Assembly (NCBI GenBank): GCA_902490365.1
Contig: CABUDQ010000003.1
Span: 1-64,000, forward strand
Direction of reading: 5' to 3'
From: an uncultured Collinsella sp.
Lineage (GTDB): Bacteria; Actinomycetota; Coriobacteriia; Coriobacteriales; Coriobacteriaceae
DNA: 64,000 nucleotides
The notes beneath the pieces are model-generated. The model was not told where the DNA came from. It did not search any database and saw nothing but the letters and a program-made list of their open reading frames with translations. How positions within the stretch are numbered: the stretch's first letter is position 1; each line of letters starts with the position of its first letter. The position numbers were made by a program, and so were the translations under genes. Of this stretch, positions 15,087 through 22,861 are shown piece by piece.

Positions 15087-15567
15087 AGTTGAACAGATTG
15101 CCAATGGGGTCGGGGGCGGAACTGGGGAGATAACGGATTTCTAGCTCTATGCCGAGCTTTTGCAACTCTTTGAAGGCGGCGATGTCCGTATCGTCTACGG
15201 CAATGGTAGGCGTTGCAGAGCGCTTGCCCTCCCCTGCCTGCATATGGCCAATGCTGATCTTGGTTATTGGCACACCGCCCTTAACCAGCGCGAGCGCATC
15301 GGCGGGCGAGGCTACCATGATCAGAATCCATTGGCGCGACGTCGCGGTGTGGATAATGTCGATGGTCTTTTGCACCGAGAAGAACCGTGTCCAGACGCCT
15401 TCTGGCGCCGCCACCCTCATGGGTGCCCATTGGCGCGAATCCGCCGCGATCTCATCGTTGACGATTAGGACAAGGTTGGAACCCACGGCTTCGTTCCACA
15501 GCTCAACGTCTTGTCCGTAAATGAAACGGTCGTCGATGCGTGTGAGAAGAATCTTGGGTTGAGTCAT
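15085..15567 (-). CDS. Orphan PTS mannose-family IIB homologue with His-to-Tyr substitution
   Basis: A 160-residue IIB protein of the mannose/sorbose family, the same length as the IIB at 24825-25307 and clearly homologous throughout (ILLTRID start, FSVQKTIDII, LVKGGVPITKISIGHM). The phosphorylated His of RLVHGQV is replaced: residue 17 is Tyr (TAC codon) in RFIYGQDV. It cannot therefore carry the normal phospho-His. No IIA, IIC or IID gene is adjacent. A regulatory or decoy role is an inference. The start at 15567 (MTQPKILL) aligns with the paralogue, though its ribosome site is weak. Confidence 0.8.
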   Translation of the reverse strand: MTQPKILLTRIDDRFIYGQDVELWNEAVGSNLVLIVNDEIAADSRQWAPMRVAAPEGVWTRFFSVQKTIDIIHTATSRQWILIMVASPADALALVKGGVPITKISIGHMQAGEGKRSATPTIAVDDTDIAAFKELQKLGIELEIRYLPSSAPDPIGNLFN

Positions 15568-15656
15568 CGCTGCCCCATTCTGTTTGAGACCCGTAAGAGC
15601 AAGACATCGCGTCTCCAATATTAGTGCATTTAAAGTGAGAAAAGCCGTCGGAACCC

Positions 15657-15685
15657 TTGCGCGGATGTGCGATGTCCCGTATCAT
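15657..15685 (+). promoter_or_regulatory. Promoter of tRNA-Thr
   Basis: TTGCGC (15657-15662) and TATCAT (15680-15685) are separated by 17 bp, and the tRNA begins 39 bp after the -10 box. Confidence 0.6.
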
Positions 15686-15724
15686 AGACAGCCGTTGACG
15701 CCTCAGCTGCGTCACCACATGGCC

Positions 15725-15800
15725 GCCAGCGTAGCTCAGTTGGTAGAGCACCGCTCTCGTAAAGCGGGGGTCACCGGTTCGAGCCCGGTCGCTGGCTCCA
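15725..15800 (+). tRNA. tRNA-Thr (anticodon CGT)
   Basis: A complete 76-nt cloverleaf. The acceptor GCCAGCG pairs with CGCTGGC, followed by T and an encoded CCA. The D arm is AGCTCAGTTGGTAGAGC. The anticodon stem CCGCT/AGCGG holds the loop CTCGTAA, giving anticodon CGT (Thr, ACG codons). The T arm is CCGGTTCGAGCCCGG. A strong terminator follows. Confidence 0.96.
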
Positions 15801-15810
15801 TTGCACAAGA

Positions 15811-15835
15811 CAGCCGCCTTAGGGCGGCTTTTTTG
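15811..15835 (+). terminator. Terminator of tRNA-Thr
   Basis: AGCCGCC-TTAG-GGCGGCT is followed by TTTTTTG, 12 bp after the tRNA. Confidence 0.85.
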
Positions 15836-15900
15836 TTGCCGATTTCGGACGCACATCCGCCAATTCAAGCACAACGCCGTCGACAACTCCTCTACTCAAC

Positions 15901-15954
15901 AAAAAGCCCCGCCAACCGCGGCCTCCCAAACGGGGAACCGCGATTAACGGGGCT
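15901..15954 (-). terminator. Terminator-like hairpin after the YhcH gene
   Basis: AAAAAGCCCCG and CGGGGCT bound an inner CCGCGG/CCGCG region, so the minus transcript ends in a T-run. It lies 59 bp beyond the YhcH-family gene. Confidence 0.6.
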
Positions 15955-16012
15955 CAAGCGCGCTCCTCAATGGAATCACGCCATCAGACGAACAGCTCAG
16001 CCGAGCAGCTCG

Positions 16013-16486
16013 CTACTCCTCCCAGTAGGCGTCGGCAAGCAACTTAAAGCAGATCTTCTTGACCGGCTGTGCGCCATCGCCCGGGAACTCGAGCGTGGGC
16101 ATGTGGGGCTCGCCGGCAACGAACAGCGCGAATTTGTCGTCGGCAAGATCGCCGGCGATCGAGGCGTCGGAATCGACCAGGTCGTAGTCGTCCTTATCGT
16201 CAAACTCCTGGACCAGCGTCAGGCTGCCCGTGGCAACCTTAAAGGCCTCACGACCCTCGACGTCAATCTGCAAGTCGTGATAGCGCTGATGCGTCTCGTA
16301 GTGAGCCTCGGCCTCGGGACGCGTCGTGGGAGCCATGACGTTCGCAAAGACCTTGTCGCCCAGAATCGGATGGCTGCCGACCTCGAGCTCCGCCGGGTCG
16401 TTCTCCTCGAGCCAGTCGATCAGCACATCGAGACCCTTGAGCATTCCGCGGTATTCCTCGATATCGCCCAATGCACCGTAAATCAT
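16013..16486 (-). CDS. YhcH/YjgK/YiaL (DUF386) family protein
   Basis: A 157-residue cupin-like protein of the YhcH/YiaL family. Family features are the N-terminal MIYG...YRGMLKGLD, the ETHQRYHDLQIDVEGRE segment with likely metal-binding His, DLxxFALFVAGEPHMP and the conserved C-terminal VKKICFKL. Members act on acidic sugars; E. coli NanQ (YhcH) is an N-acetylneuraminate anomerase. It stands upstream of nagA and PfkB-type genes, so an amino-sugar role fits. The substrate is not determined. Confidence 0.85.
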   Translation of the reverse strand: MIYGALGDIEEYRGMLKGLDVLIDWLEENDPAELEVGSHPILGDKVFANVMAPTTRPEAEAHYETHQRYHDLQIDVEGREAFKVATGSLTLVQEFDDKDDYDLVDSDASIAGDLADDKFALFVAGEPHMPTLEFPGDGAQPVKKICFKLLADAYWEE

Positions 16487-16518
16487 CTAAATCCCCTCTC
16501 GGATCGTTTATTTGGCAG

Positions 16519-16650
16519 CTACTCGGCAAACGCGTTACCGACGCTGTTGCCACCCACATACGTCTCGACCAGGGTAAGGTCGGGACTGAACACGACAAAG
16601 TCGGCGTCGCGCCCCGGCATAATGTTACTGCACTCGTCGTCGACATGAGC
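16519..16650 (-). pseudogene. 3' remnant of a second nagA-like gene
   Basis: On the minus strand the last 43 codons encode HVDDECSNIMPGRDADFVVF and then LTLVETYVGG and SVGNAFAE before TAG. This aligns without gaps with the end of the intact nagA (19377-20546), which reads HIEDKCGSIMPGRDADFVVF. Homology stops abruptly at 16650; the next codons do not match. No start codon or ribosome site is present. It is the scar of a deleted or partly duplicated deacetylase gene between the YhcH and kinase genes. Confidence 0.85.
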
Positions 16651-16683
16651 TAGCAAGCGATGCCGGGGCCGACGCCCATGCTC

Positions 16684-17619
16684 TTACAGCTCGGTCACGA
16701 CAACGCCGTTGTAGACCTCGTCCCAACGATCCATGACCAGATGGCCGGTCATGGGATCCATGGCGTTGAGCTTGCCGCAGGTGTTGGCGGTACGCAGTAC
16801 CGTCTCGTCATCCGCGCCAGCAGCAATCGCATGTGCGAAGCCGGCGATAGTGGAGTCGCCAGAGCCCGTAGCGTTAACGGCGGGGATATCGGGAGTCTTG
16901 GCGCGGAACGCACGGCCGTTATGGAAGCCCACGGAACCGGCGGCACCCATGGAAACGACGACCCAGGGGATATCGGAGAAGCGGGCATCAGAGGCGAGCG
17001 CGGCGCGGAGCTCGTCCACATCGTCGGTGGTAAAGCTCGTGCCCAGAAGGCCGTTGATCTCGGTCAGGTTAGGCTTAACCAGCTCGGGCTTAATTTCGGA
17101 CTTGAGCGCCGCCTCGAGCGAAGCACCCGAGGTATCGAGCAGCACCTTGGCGCCGGCGTTCTCGGCAATGCCCGTGATCTTGGCATAGTAGTCCGCCTCG
17201 ACGCCGCGGGGCAGCGAACCCGAGATGGTGACGACATCGGCCTTGCCCGCAAGCTCGGTAAACTTGGCGGTAAAGGCATCGAGCTCCTCGGGGGCAATTG
17301 TCGGGCCGCTCTCGAGCAGCTCGGTCTGGTTGCCGGCGTGGAGGATGTTCAGGCAAATGCGAGTCTCGCCCTTGATGGGCACAAAGTCATTGTTAATACC
17401 GTTAGCATCCATGAGCTCGGCCATATAGGCGCCCATATGACCACCAAGTAGGCCGGTTGCCACAACGTCGTCGCCCAGCTGGCCCAGCACACGGGCCACG
17501 TTGAGGCCCTTGCCGCCGGCGGTCTTTTCGGGCGTCACACGGTTGACGTCGTCGATAACGAGCTCATCGAGCTGATAGCGCGTATCGACAGACGGGTTCA
17601 TCGTAACGGTGAGGATCAT
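16684..17619 (-). CDS. PfkB-family sugar-phosphate kinase (LacC paralogue)
   Basis: A 311-residue kinase very similar along its whole length to lacC at 194-1129, including MNPSVDTRYQLDELVIDD, TAGGKGLNVARVL and NATGSGDS. In this amino-sugar locus it would phosphorylate tagatose 6-phosphate, the product of deacetylation and isomerisation of N-acetylgalactosamine 6-phosphate. The ATG at 17619 has AAGGAG upstream. It follows the epimerase gene by 59 bp, as in the lac operon. 1-phosphofructokinase remains possible. Confidence 0.85.
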   Translation of the reverse strand: MILTVTMNPSVDTRYQLDELVIDDVNRVTPEKTAGGKGLNVARVLGQLGDDVVATGLLGGHMGAYMAELMDANGINNDFVPIKGETRICLNILHAGNQTELLESGPTIAPEELDAFTAKFTELAGKADVVTISGSLPRGVEADYYAKITGIAENAGAKVLLDTSGASLEAALKSEIKPELVKPNLTEINGLLGTSFTTDDVDELRAALASDARFSDIPWVVVSMGAAGSVGFHNGRAFRAKTPDIPAVNATGSGDSTIAGFAHAIAAGADDETVLRTANTCGKLNAMDPMTGHLVMDRWDEVYNGVVVTEL

Positions 17620-17678
17620 TTTTAGCTCCTTATCTCGCAGGCTCCTTGTGCCTCGCGATACGAGTCGACAAAACGTAA

Positions 17679-18560
17679 TTACAGAATCTCAATCGCGAAC
17701 GAGCGAACGACGGTCTCCCTGGGCTTGGCGACAAGGCAGCCACGCTTATGCTCAAGCACGTCGTCCTCATCGGAGCAGGTCGAAAGACCGCCCCAGGGCT
17801 CAACTGCCACAAAATCGCCCTCGGGCTTGCTCCACACAATGAGATATGGGAAGCCCTCAAAGCTCAGGCGAACGCCCTTGTCCTCGCCCTTCTTGGAAAG
17901 CGTAACCTGACGGCTCTCGAGCACGTCAAAGATGGTCTCCGCAAAATCGAAGAGCTCGTGCGACAGGGGCAGCGTCTTTCCCACCATGGGGCTCTTGGAG
18001 CGGTTGGTCACGTCAATCAAGCCAGTCGAGGGGACGGCAGTGCAAAGCTCAGCAGCTTCGTCCTTCTCAAAGCGCAGCTCGTAGTCCGTATAGGCCTCGC
18101 CCTCATCGAGCGGGCACCTAAAGCCGGGATGACCGCCGATAAAGAACGGCATGTCCTCGGTTCCCTCGTTGGTCACCTCATAAGAGACGCGCACGGCATC
18201 CCCCTCGAGCGTATAACGAGCGACAAGCTTAAACGGGTACGGATAATCGCTCAGCAGCGCGGCGTTATCCTCGGAAGCCAGGCACATCGTCAGCTCGTTC
18301 TCGCTTTGGCTCAGCAGCTTCCACTCCTGTTTGCGCGCAAATCCGTGGCGAGCGAGCTTTACATGATGCCCGGCGAACGTCATGGCGCTGTTATCGCGCA
18401 AGCCTCCGCAAATCGGGAAGCAAATCGGTGCCTGGCCGGACCACACGGCGGGATCGCCCTGCCACAAGTACTCTCGACCTCCAGCCTCAATCGAGGTAAA
18501 CGAACCACCAGCCGTGGACACCTTAATAGAAATCGAATCGTTGGAGAGAGCGTATTCCAT
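17679..18560 (-). CDS. Aldose 1-epimerase family protein (LacX paralogue)
   Basis: A 293-residue LacX-like protein, the same length as the protein at 1186-2067 and highly similar (GGSFTSIEAGGREYLWQGDP, HPGFRCPLDEG, C-terminal VEPWGG). The start at 18560 (MEYALSND) is preceded by AAAGGATG. It is the upstream partner of the PfkB paralogue and divergent from the flavodoxin gene. The repeated epimerase-kinase pair indicates duplication of a two-gene unit. Confidence 0.8.
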   Translation of the reverse strand: MEYALSNDSISIKVSTAGGSFTSIEAGGREYLWQGDPAVWSGQAPICFPICGGLRDNSAMTFAGHHVKLARHGFARKQEWKLLSQSENELTMCLASEDNAALLSDYPYPFKLVARYTLEGDAVRVSYEVTNEGTEDMPFFIGGHPGFRCPLDEGEAYTDYELRFEKDEAAELCTAVPSTGLIDVTNRSKSPMVGKTLPLSHELFDFAETIFDVLESRQVTLSKKGEDKGVRLSFEGFPYLIVWSKPEGDFVAVEPWGGLSTCSDEDDVLEHKRGCLVAKPRETVVRSFAIEIL

Positions 18561-18716
18561 TGCCCATCCTTTCGAACAACTGCTTTTTGCTCGCAAGTAC
18601 CCGTCTCGGCCCTAACCAAAGGACAAACCCGCACGTTCATCGATGCGTCCGGTATCCCAGCCGTGCAACGGGGTACCATACAGACATTGATGCAATTACA
18701 GCTGAAAGGCCTTCTT

Positions 18717-19301
18717 ATGCGAACCATCATCCTCTACGCCTCGCGCCATCACGGCAATACGAAAAAGCTCGTGGACGCCATCGTTGAGGCACACCCCGAG
18801 ATCGATACCCTCGACGTCAAAGCGCTCGGCAAAAACGAGTATCCCAACCTGCACGAATATCATCTGATCGGTGTCGCCACGGGCATCTATTACTCCGAGA
18901 TCGACAAAGATATGGCACGCGTGCTCACTAACGTGCTGCAACCGCAGGACAAAGTGTTTGGCCTTATGACCTACGGTGGCAAAAACAAGTGGTACGGCAA
19001 GGATATCGATGGCATCTGCCGCATGAGGCAGGCCATCTTTATGGGTGTCTACGGCTGCCCCGGCTTTGATACGTGGGGACCGTTCAAGCTCGCCGGCGGT
19101 GTCCAAAAGGGACACCCGACCGCTGAGGAAATTAAGGGCGCCGTCGACTTCTTCGACAAGATCGAAGACGAGTATGGCGACATCATCGTCGAAGAGTACG
19201 CCAAGCGCGAGAAGCGTCTAGCATACGAGAAGGAGCATCCTGCGGGAGGTCTTGTGGCCGGCGTTAAGCGCACGGCAAAGAAGATTGCTAACAAGCTGTA
19301 A
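18717..19301 (+). CDS. Flavodoxin-like protein
   Basis: A 194-residue protein with a flavodoxin fold. The N-terminal phosphate-binding loop is ASRHHGNTKKL, a variant of the usual T/S-x-T-G-x-T. GVATGIYYSEIDKDM and YGCPGFDTWGPFKLAGG mark other FMN-contact regions. The C-terminus is basic. It probably carries electrons or has reductase activity in the cytoplasm. The ATG at 18717 follows GAAAGG. It stands alone on the plus strand, convergent with nagA and sharing a bidirectional terminator with it. Confidence 0.82.
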   Translation: MRTIILYASRHHGNTKKLVDAIVEAHPEIDTLDVKALGKNEYPNLHEYHLIGVATGIYYSEIDKDMARVLTNVLQPQDKVFGLMTYGGKNKWYGKDIDGICRMRQAIFMGVYGCPGFDTWGPFKLAGGVQKGHPTAEEIKGAVDFFDKIEDEYGDIIVEEYAKREKRLAYEKEHPAGGLVAGVKRTAKKIANKL

Positions 19302-19332
19302 CTGTTAAGGTGCTTTTGAGCGTTTAACCCAT

Positions 19333-19370
19333 ACGGCGGGTCCGAGCAATTTCGGGCCCGCCGTCTTTTT
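19333..19370. terminator. Bidirectional terminator between flavodoxin and nagA
   Basis: ACGGCGGGTCC and GGGCCCGCCGT enclose GAGCAATTTC and are followed by CTTTTTC on the plus strand. Confidence 0.75.
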
Positions 19371-19376
19371 CTATCG

Positions 19377-20546
19377 TTACTCGGTAAAGGCGTTGCCGAC
19401 GCTCTGGCCGCCAACATACGTCTCGACGAGGGTGAGCTCATGGTCGAACACGACAAAGTCGGCGTCGCGACCCGGCATGATGCTGCCGCACTTATCCTCG
19501 ATGTGTGCAGAGCGAGCCGGCACCTCGGTTGCCATGCGAATGGCGATATCGGCGCTGGCGATGCCCCAATCGACAATGTTCTTGACGCCCTGGGCAAGCG
19601 TGAGCACCGAGCCGGCAATGCTCTTGCCGTCAGCGAGCCAGCACAGGTTGTCCTTCATGATGACGTCCATGCCACCACTGGTGTAGCTGCCCTCGGGCAT
19701 GCCGCCGCAACCCAGGCAGTCGGTGATGAGCACCGTGTGCTGCCAGCCCTTTGCCTGCAGCAGTGCCTTGATGGCGGCAGGGTTTACGTGCTTGCCGTCA
19801 CAGATGATCTCGGCGTAGGTATCGGGCGTGGACATGGCTGCACCCACGACACCGGGCTCGCGGTGATGCAGCCCGCGCTGGCCGTTATAGGTATGCGTAA
19901 AGCAGCTGGCACCGGCGTTGATGGCGGCGATGCACTCATCGTAGGTGGCGTCGGAGTGACCAATGCTGGTCACCACACCCTTGGCGTTCAGAGCAGCCGC
20001 ATAAGCAGCGGCACCGTCGCGCTCGGCCGCCATGGCGCTCTTAACGATGCGACCACCCGCAGCCTCCTGCCACTGATCGAAGACCTCCTCGGAGGGGTCG
20101 ATCAGATAAGCGGGGTTCTGCGCGCCCACGTGCTTCATGGTAAAGAAGGGGCCCTCCAGGTAGATGCCCTGAATGCGAGCACCGCAGAAGTCGGGGCCGC
20201 GACCCTCGTCCGCCTGGGCGATGGCAGCGCAAGCGTCCTTGATCTGCTCGACGCCATCGGTGAACGTCGTGGGCAGCCAGCTGGTGGTACCGCGACGGGC
20301 GAGCTCGGTCGAGCTGATATCGATGCCCTCGGGATCGTTATCGGTAGTTGAGTGGTTGTAGAAGCCATGGATGTGAGTATCGACCATACCCGGTGCGATC
20401 CACGATCCCGTGTAGTCCTTAATCTCGCAAGAGGGCTCGTCGGCCTGCCAGGCGCCAAAGACGCCATCCTCGACCATAAGATAGCCGCCCAGTTGCGGGC
20501 CTGCCGGCAAGAAGAACTTGTCAGCCTTAATTGCGTACGTGCTCAT
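19377..20546 (-). CDS. nagA: N-acetylglucosamine/galactosamine-6-phosphate deacetylase
   Basis: A 389-residue amidohydrolase that removes acetate from N-acetylhexosamine 6-phosphate. The active-site set is visible: His58 and His60 in VDTHIHGF, Glu131 in YLEGPFF, His197 in SIGHSDATY, His218 in FTHTYNG and Asp276 in TDCLGCGG. I start at the ATG at 20546 (MSTYAIK) with AGGAG upstream. Neighbouring agaS and a mannose-family PTS suggest the substrate could be GalNAc 6-phosphate (AgaA role); NagA is the conservative name. A 3' remnant of a second copy is at 16519-16650. Confidence 0.88.
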   Translation of the reverse strand: MSTYAIKADKFFLPAGPQLGGYLMVEDGVFGAWQADEPSCEIKDYTGSWIAPGMVDTHIHGFYNHSTTDNDPEGIDISSTELARRGTTSWLPTTFTDGVEQIKDACAAIAQADEGRGPDFCGARIQGIYLEGPFFTMKHVGAQNPAYLIDPSEEVFDQWQEAAGGRIVKSAMAAERDGAAAYAAALNAKGVVTSIGHSDATYDECIAAINAGASCFTHTYNGQRGLHHREPGVVGAAMSTPDTYAEIICDGKHVNPAAIKALLQAKGWQHTVLITDCLGCGGMPEGSYTSGGMDVIMKDNLCWLADGKSIAGSVLTLAQGVKNIVDWGIASADIAIRMATEVPARSAHIEDKCGSIMPGRDADFVVFDHELTLVETYVGGQSVGNAFTE

Positions 20547-20608
20547 ATGCACTCCTTGCTTCTAAAGCAGTTGACTGTGGTGATGCTTATACCCAGCTCA
20601 CGTAAAAC

Positions 20609-20646
20609 AAAAAGCGCCCGCCCGCCGTTATGAGCGGACGGGCGCC
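20609..20646 (-). terminator. Terminator of agaS
   Basis: GCGCCCGTCCGC and GCGGGCGGGCGC (minus strand) flank a short loop and are followed by TTTTTGTTTT. Confidence 0.8.
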
Positions 20647-20663
20647 CTTACAGGGGGACGCGA

Positions 20664-21830
20664 TTAAGCGGTGAAGGGGTGAATCGTCACGCCCTTGACC
20701 ACGCGGTTGACCGTGCCGGTGGGGCTCGGCGTATCGGGCGTGTTGCCCACGCGCACGGAGTTGAGCAGGCTGATTGCCTGGGCAAACATCACGAACGGCA
20801 GAGCAAGGTAACCCTCGGGGAGTGCCTCATAGCCCTTAAAGGTGAAGGACTCACCCTCGTAGACAGTAGCGCCATCCTGCTGAACGGCAACGGTGTGCTG
20901 AGCAATATCGTCGCCACCGATCTCGTTGAGGATGTCGATGTCGTACTGACGGGTGTAGGCGTCGTTGTTGACGAATACGAAGACGAGCGTCTTATCGTCG
21001 ACGAAAGACTTAGGTCCGTGACGATAGCCCATGGAGGTGTCGTAGGAAGTAGCAACCAGACCGTGAGCGAGCTCGAGGATCTTGAGCTGGCTCTCCTGAG
21101 CAAGGCCGCCAAAGGAGCCGGAGCCCAAGTAGGTCACGCGGTTGAAGTCGCCAGCGAGGTAGTCGGCAACCTCGGACTCGCGAGCGATGACCTCCTCGCC
21201 CATCTTGGCGATGGTCTCGACCCACTCGGCCTTCTGCTCGTCGGAAGCCTCGTCAAAGATGAGGGTAGAGAGCAGGGTCATGCAGGTGTAGGAGCCGGTC
21301 ATGGCGAAGCCCTTGTCGTTGGCGCGCGGAATGAGCAGCGTCAGCGCGTTGGGATCATCGGCAGACTCAACGGCGAGCTTGCCCTCGGGAGCGCAGGTGA
21401 TGTTGAGGAACTTGACGTTGTGAACGAGCTCCTTGGCAACGGCAACGGCGGCAAGGCTCTCGGGGCTGTTGCCAGAGCGGGCAAAGGAAACCACGAGCGT
21501 GGGATCCTCGGCGCGCAGGAAATCGCGCGGAGCGCTCACGATGTCTGTCGTGGCGATGGGCTTAAAGTCGTAGAGATCAGTGTTGCCAGCGTGACGCAGG
21601 TACGGGGCGCAGGTATCGCCAACGTAGTCGGACGTACCGGCACCGGTGAAGACAACGGACAGACGGCCCTCGCCCATAGCACGAGTCTCGGCCAGGAAGG
21701 CCTCGATGGCCTCCTTGTTCTCGCGATAGATGTTGAGCGTATCACGCCAAAGCTCGGGCTGCTGAGCAATCTCGGCCGTGGTGATCTGGGCGCCGAGCTC
21801 GGTGAGCTCCTCGACACTCTTCTCGAACAT
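20664..21830 (-). CDS. agaS: Sugar isomerase/deaminase AgaS (SIS domains)
   Basis: A 388-residue protein with two SIS domains, matching AgaS length (about 384). The first SIS domain has FTGAGTSDYVGD and SFARSGNSPES; the second has YLGSGSFGGLAQESQLK and YRHGPKSFVDD. AgaS deaminates and isomerises galactosamine 6-phosphate to tagatose 6-phosphate. With the adjacent deacetylase and PfkB kinase this completes the path to tagatose 1,6-bisphosphate. A GntR-type operator candidate lies about 60 bp upstream. Confidence 0.88.
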   Translation of the reverse strand: MFEKSVEELTELGAQITTAEIAQQPELWRDTLNIYRENKEAIEAFLAETRAMGEGRLSVVFTGAGTSDYVGDTCAPYLRHAGNTDLYDFKPIATTDIVSAPRDFLRAEDPTLVVSFARSGNSPESLAAVAVAKELVHNVKFLNITCAPEGKLAVESADDPNALTLLIPRANDKGFAMTGSYTCMTLLSTLIFDEASDEQKAEWVETIAKMGEEVIARESEVADYLAGDFNRVTYLGSGSFGGLAQESQLKILELAHGLVATSYDTSMGYRHGPKSFVDDKTLVFVFVNNDAYTRQYDIDILNEIGGDDIAQHTVAVQQDGATVYEGESFTFKGYEALPEGYLALPFVMFAQAISLLNSVRVGNTPDTPSPTGTVNRVVKGVTIHPFTA

Positions 21831-21891
21831 TTCTAATACCTCTCTCTAGAAGTAATCCTCTGACGTGCAATTATACACTTCGGTTGGTTAT

Positions 21892-21905
21892 CTGGTAGTA
21901 ACCAG
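21892..21905. promoter_or_regulatory. GntR-type operator candidate upstream of agaS
   Basis: CTGGTAGTAACCAG is a GGT-N4-ACC dyad. A near-identical ACTGGTAGTAACCAC occurs upstream of the PTS operon (26186-26200). It lies 62 bp before agaS and close to the gntR stop. Confidence 0.6.
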
Positions 21906-21944
21906 TTAAATGCAAAGAATCACCATATGGAAACGATGCGGACA

Positions 21945-22676
21945 CTAGTTGCTACGCTGGTGGTAAACCTTGTATTTAAACTGATCGGCACGAGCAACCG
22001 AGAGTGTATACTCCACAACCTCGTTTGACTCGTTATACGTAGTCCTGACCAAATCGAGCACAGGCGAGCCCTCGACAATTCCCAAAAGGTGGGCGTCGGT
22101 GGGACGGGCTATGCTCGCATAGAACTCCTCTTCAGCCACGCGTATCTTTTGCTGAAAGTCCTGCTCAATCACATCGTAAAGCGGCTTGCGCTCCAGCAGC
22201 GGTCGCTTTAGGGACAGAAATTGACGAACCGGTAGATAGCTGCGTTCGACCATCATGGGCATGTTGTCGGCAGAACGAAGGCGCTTAAGCTTAAAAATGC
22301 GATCACCGATACGCAATCCCATATGCTCGACCAGATTCTTATCGGCCTCCATCTCGCAAAACTCGAGAATCGTGGTCTCGGGTTCTCGACCCATCGCGCG
22401 CATCTGCTCGGTAAAGCTGTAGGACTGCATAAGATTGGTTGCTTTTGCCGAACGGTCGGTCACAAAGGTACCGCGACCGTGCTGCCGAACCACCAGTCCT
22501 AAACGCTCCAGTTCCTGCAGAGCCAAGCGTACCGTAGTGCGCGAGAGACCATAGCGCTCCGAAAGTTCGCGCTCGGAAGGAATCATGTCACCGGCGCGAT
22601 ATTCATGGTCAATCTTTTCGGTCAGAATATCGACCAGCTGATCGTACAGCGGCTGCCTACGCGCTCCGATCGCCAT
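21945..22676 (-). CDS. GntR/HutC-family regulator of the amino-sugar locus
   Basis: A 243-residue HutC-subfamily regulator. The winged HTH occupies about residues 10-75 (PLYDQLVDILTEKI, SERELSERYGLSRTTVRLAL, RQHGRGTFV). The UbiC-like effector domain follows (about 95-240), with the family end VEYTLSVARADQFKYKV. NagR, DasR and AgaR-type members sense amino-sugar phosphates. It lies between agaS and the PTS genes, and matching dyads precede both. The start at 22676 has GGAGGA-type upstream sequence. Confidence 0.85.
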   Translation of the reverse strand: MAIGARRQPLYDQLVDILTEKIDHEYRAGDMIPSERELSERYGLSRTTVRLALQELERLGLVVRQHGRGTFVTDRSAKATNLMQSYSFTEQMRAMGREPETTILEFCEMEADKNLVEHMGLRIGDRIFKLKRLRSADNMPMMVERSYLPVRQFLSLKRPLLERKPLYDVIEQDFQQKIRVAEEEFYASIARPTDAHLLGIVEGSPVLDLVRTTYNESNEVVEYTLSVARADQFKYKVYHQRSN

Positions 22677-22761
22677 CCTATCCTCCCTTTTGCTCGAATT
22701 CGGCTAACTACCTAGGGTGTTAAGCATTATCGTTCTGCAACACCCGACTCATCAAGAAAAC

Positions 22762-22795
22762 AAAAGCCGCGCGCTCTTTCGAGCACGCGGCTTTT
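22762..22795 (-). terminator. Terminator of the mannose-family PTS operon
   Basis: AAAAGCCGCG and CGCGGCTTTT form the outer stem, CGCTC/GAGCA the upper part, with loop TTTC. It is 67 bp beyond the IID stop. Confidence 0.85.
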
Positions 22796-22861
22796 AACAT
22801 ACACATGGCTTAAGGGGTCGGGGTGTGAGCCGCGCAGGGACACACCCCTCAAGCTAGAGCC

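Noticed and set aside
15725..15800. Integration site for a mobile element at tRNA-Thr
   Set aside because: No integrase gene and no repeated 3' tRNA segment were seen within the window.
17748..18716. N-terminal extension of the flavodoxin frame
   Set aside because: The upstream 323 codons are antisense to the LacX paralogue; the flavodoxin fold starts at the ATG at 18717 with its own ribosome site.
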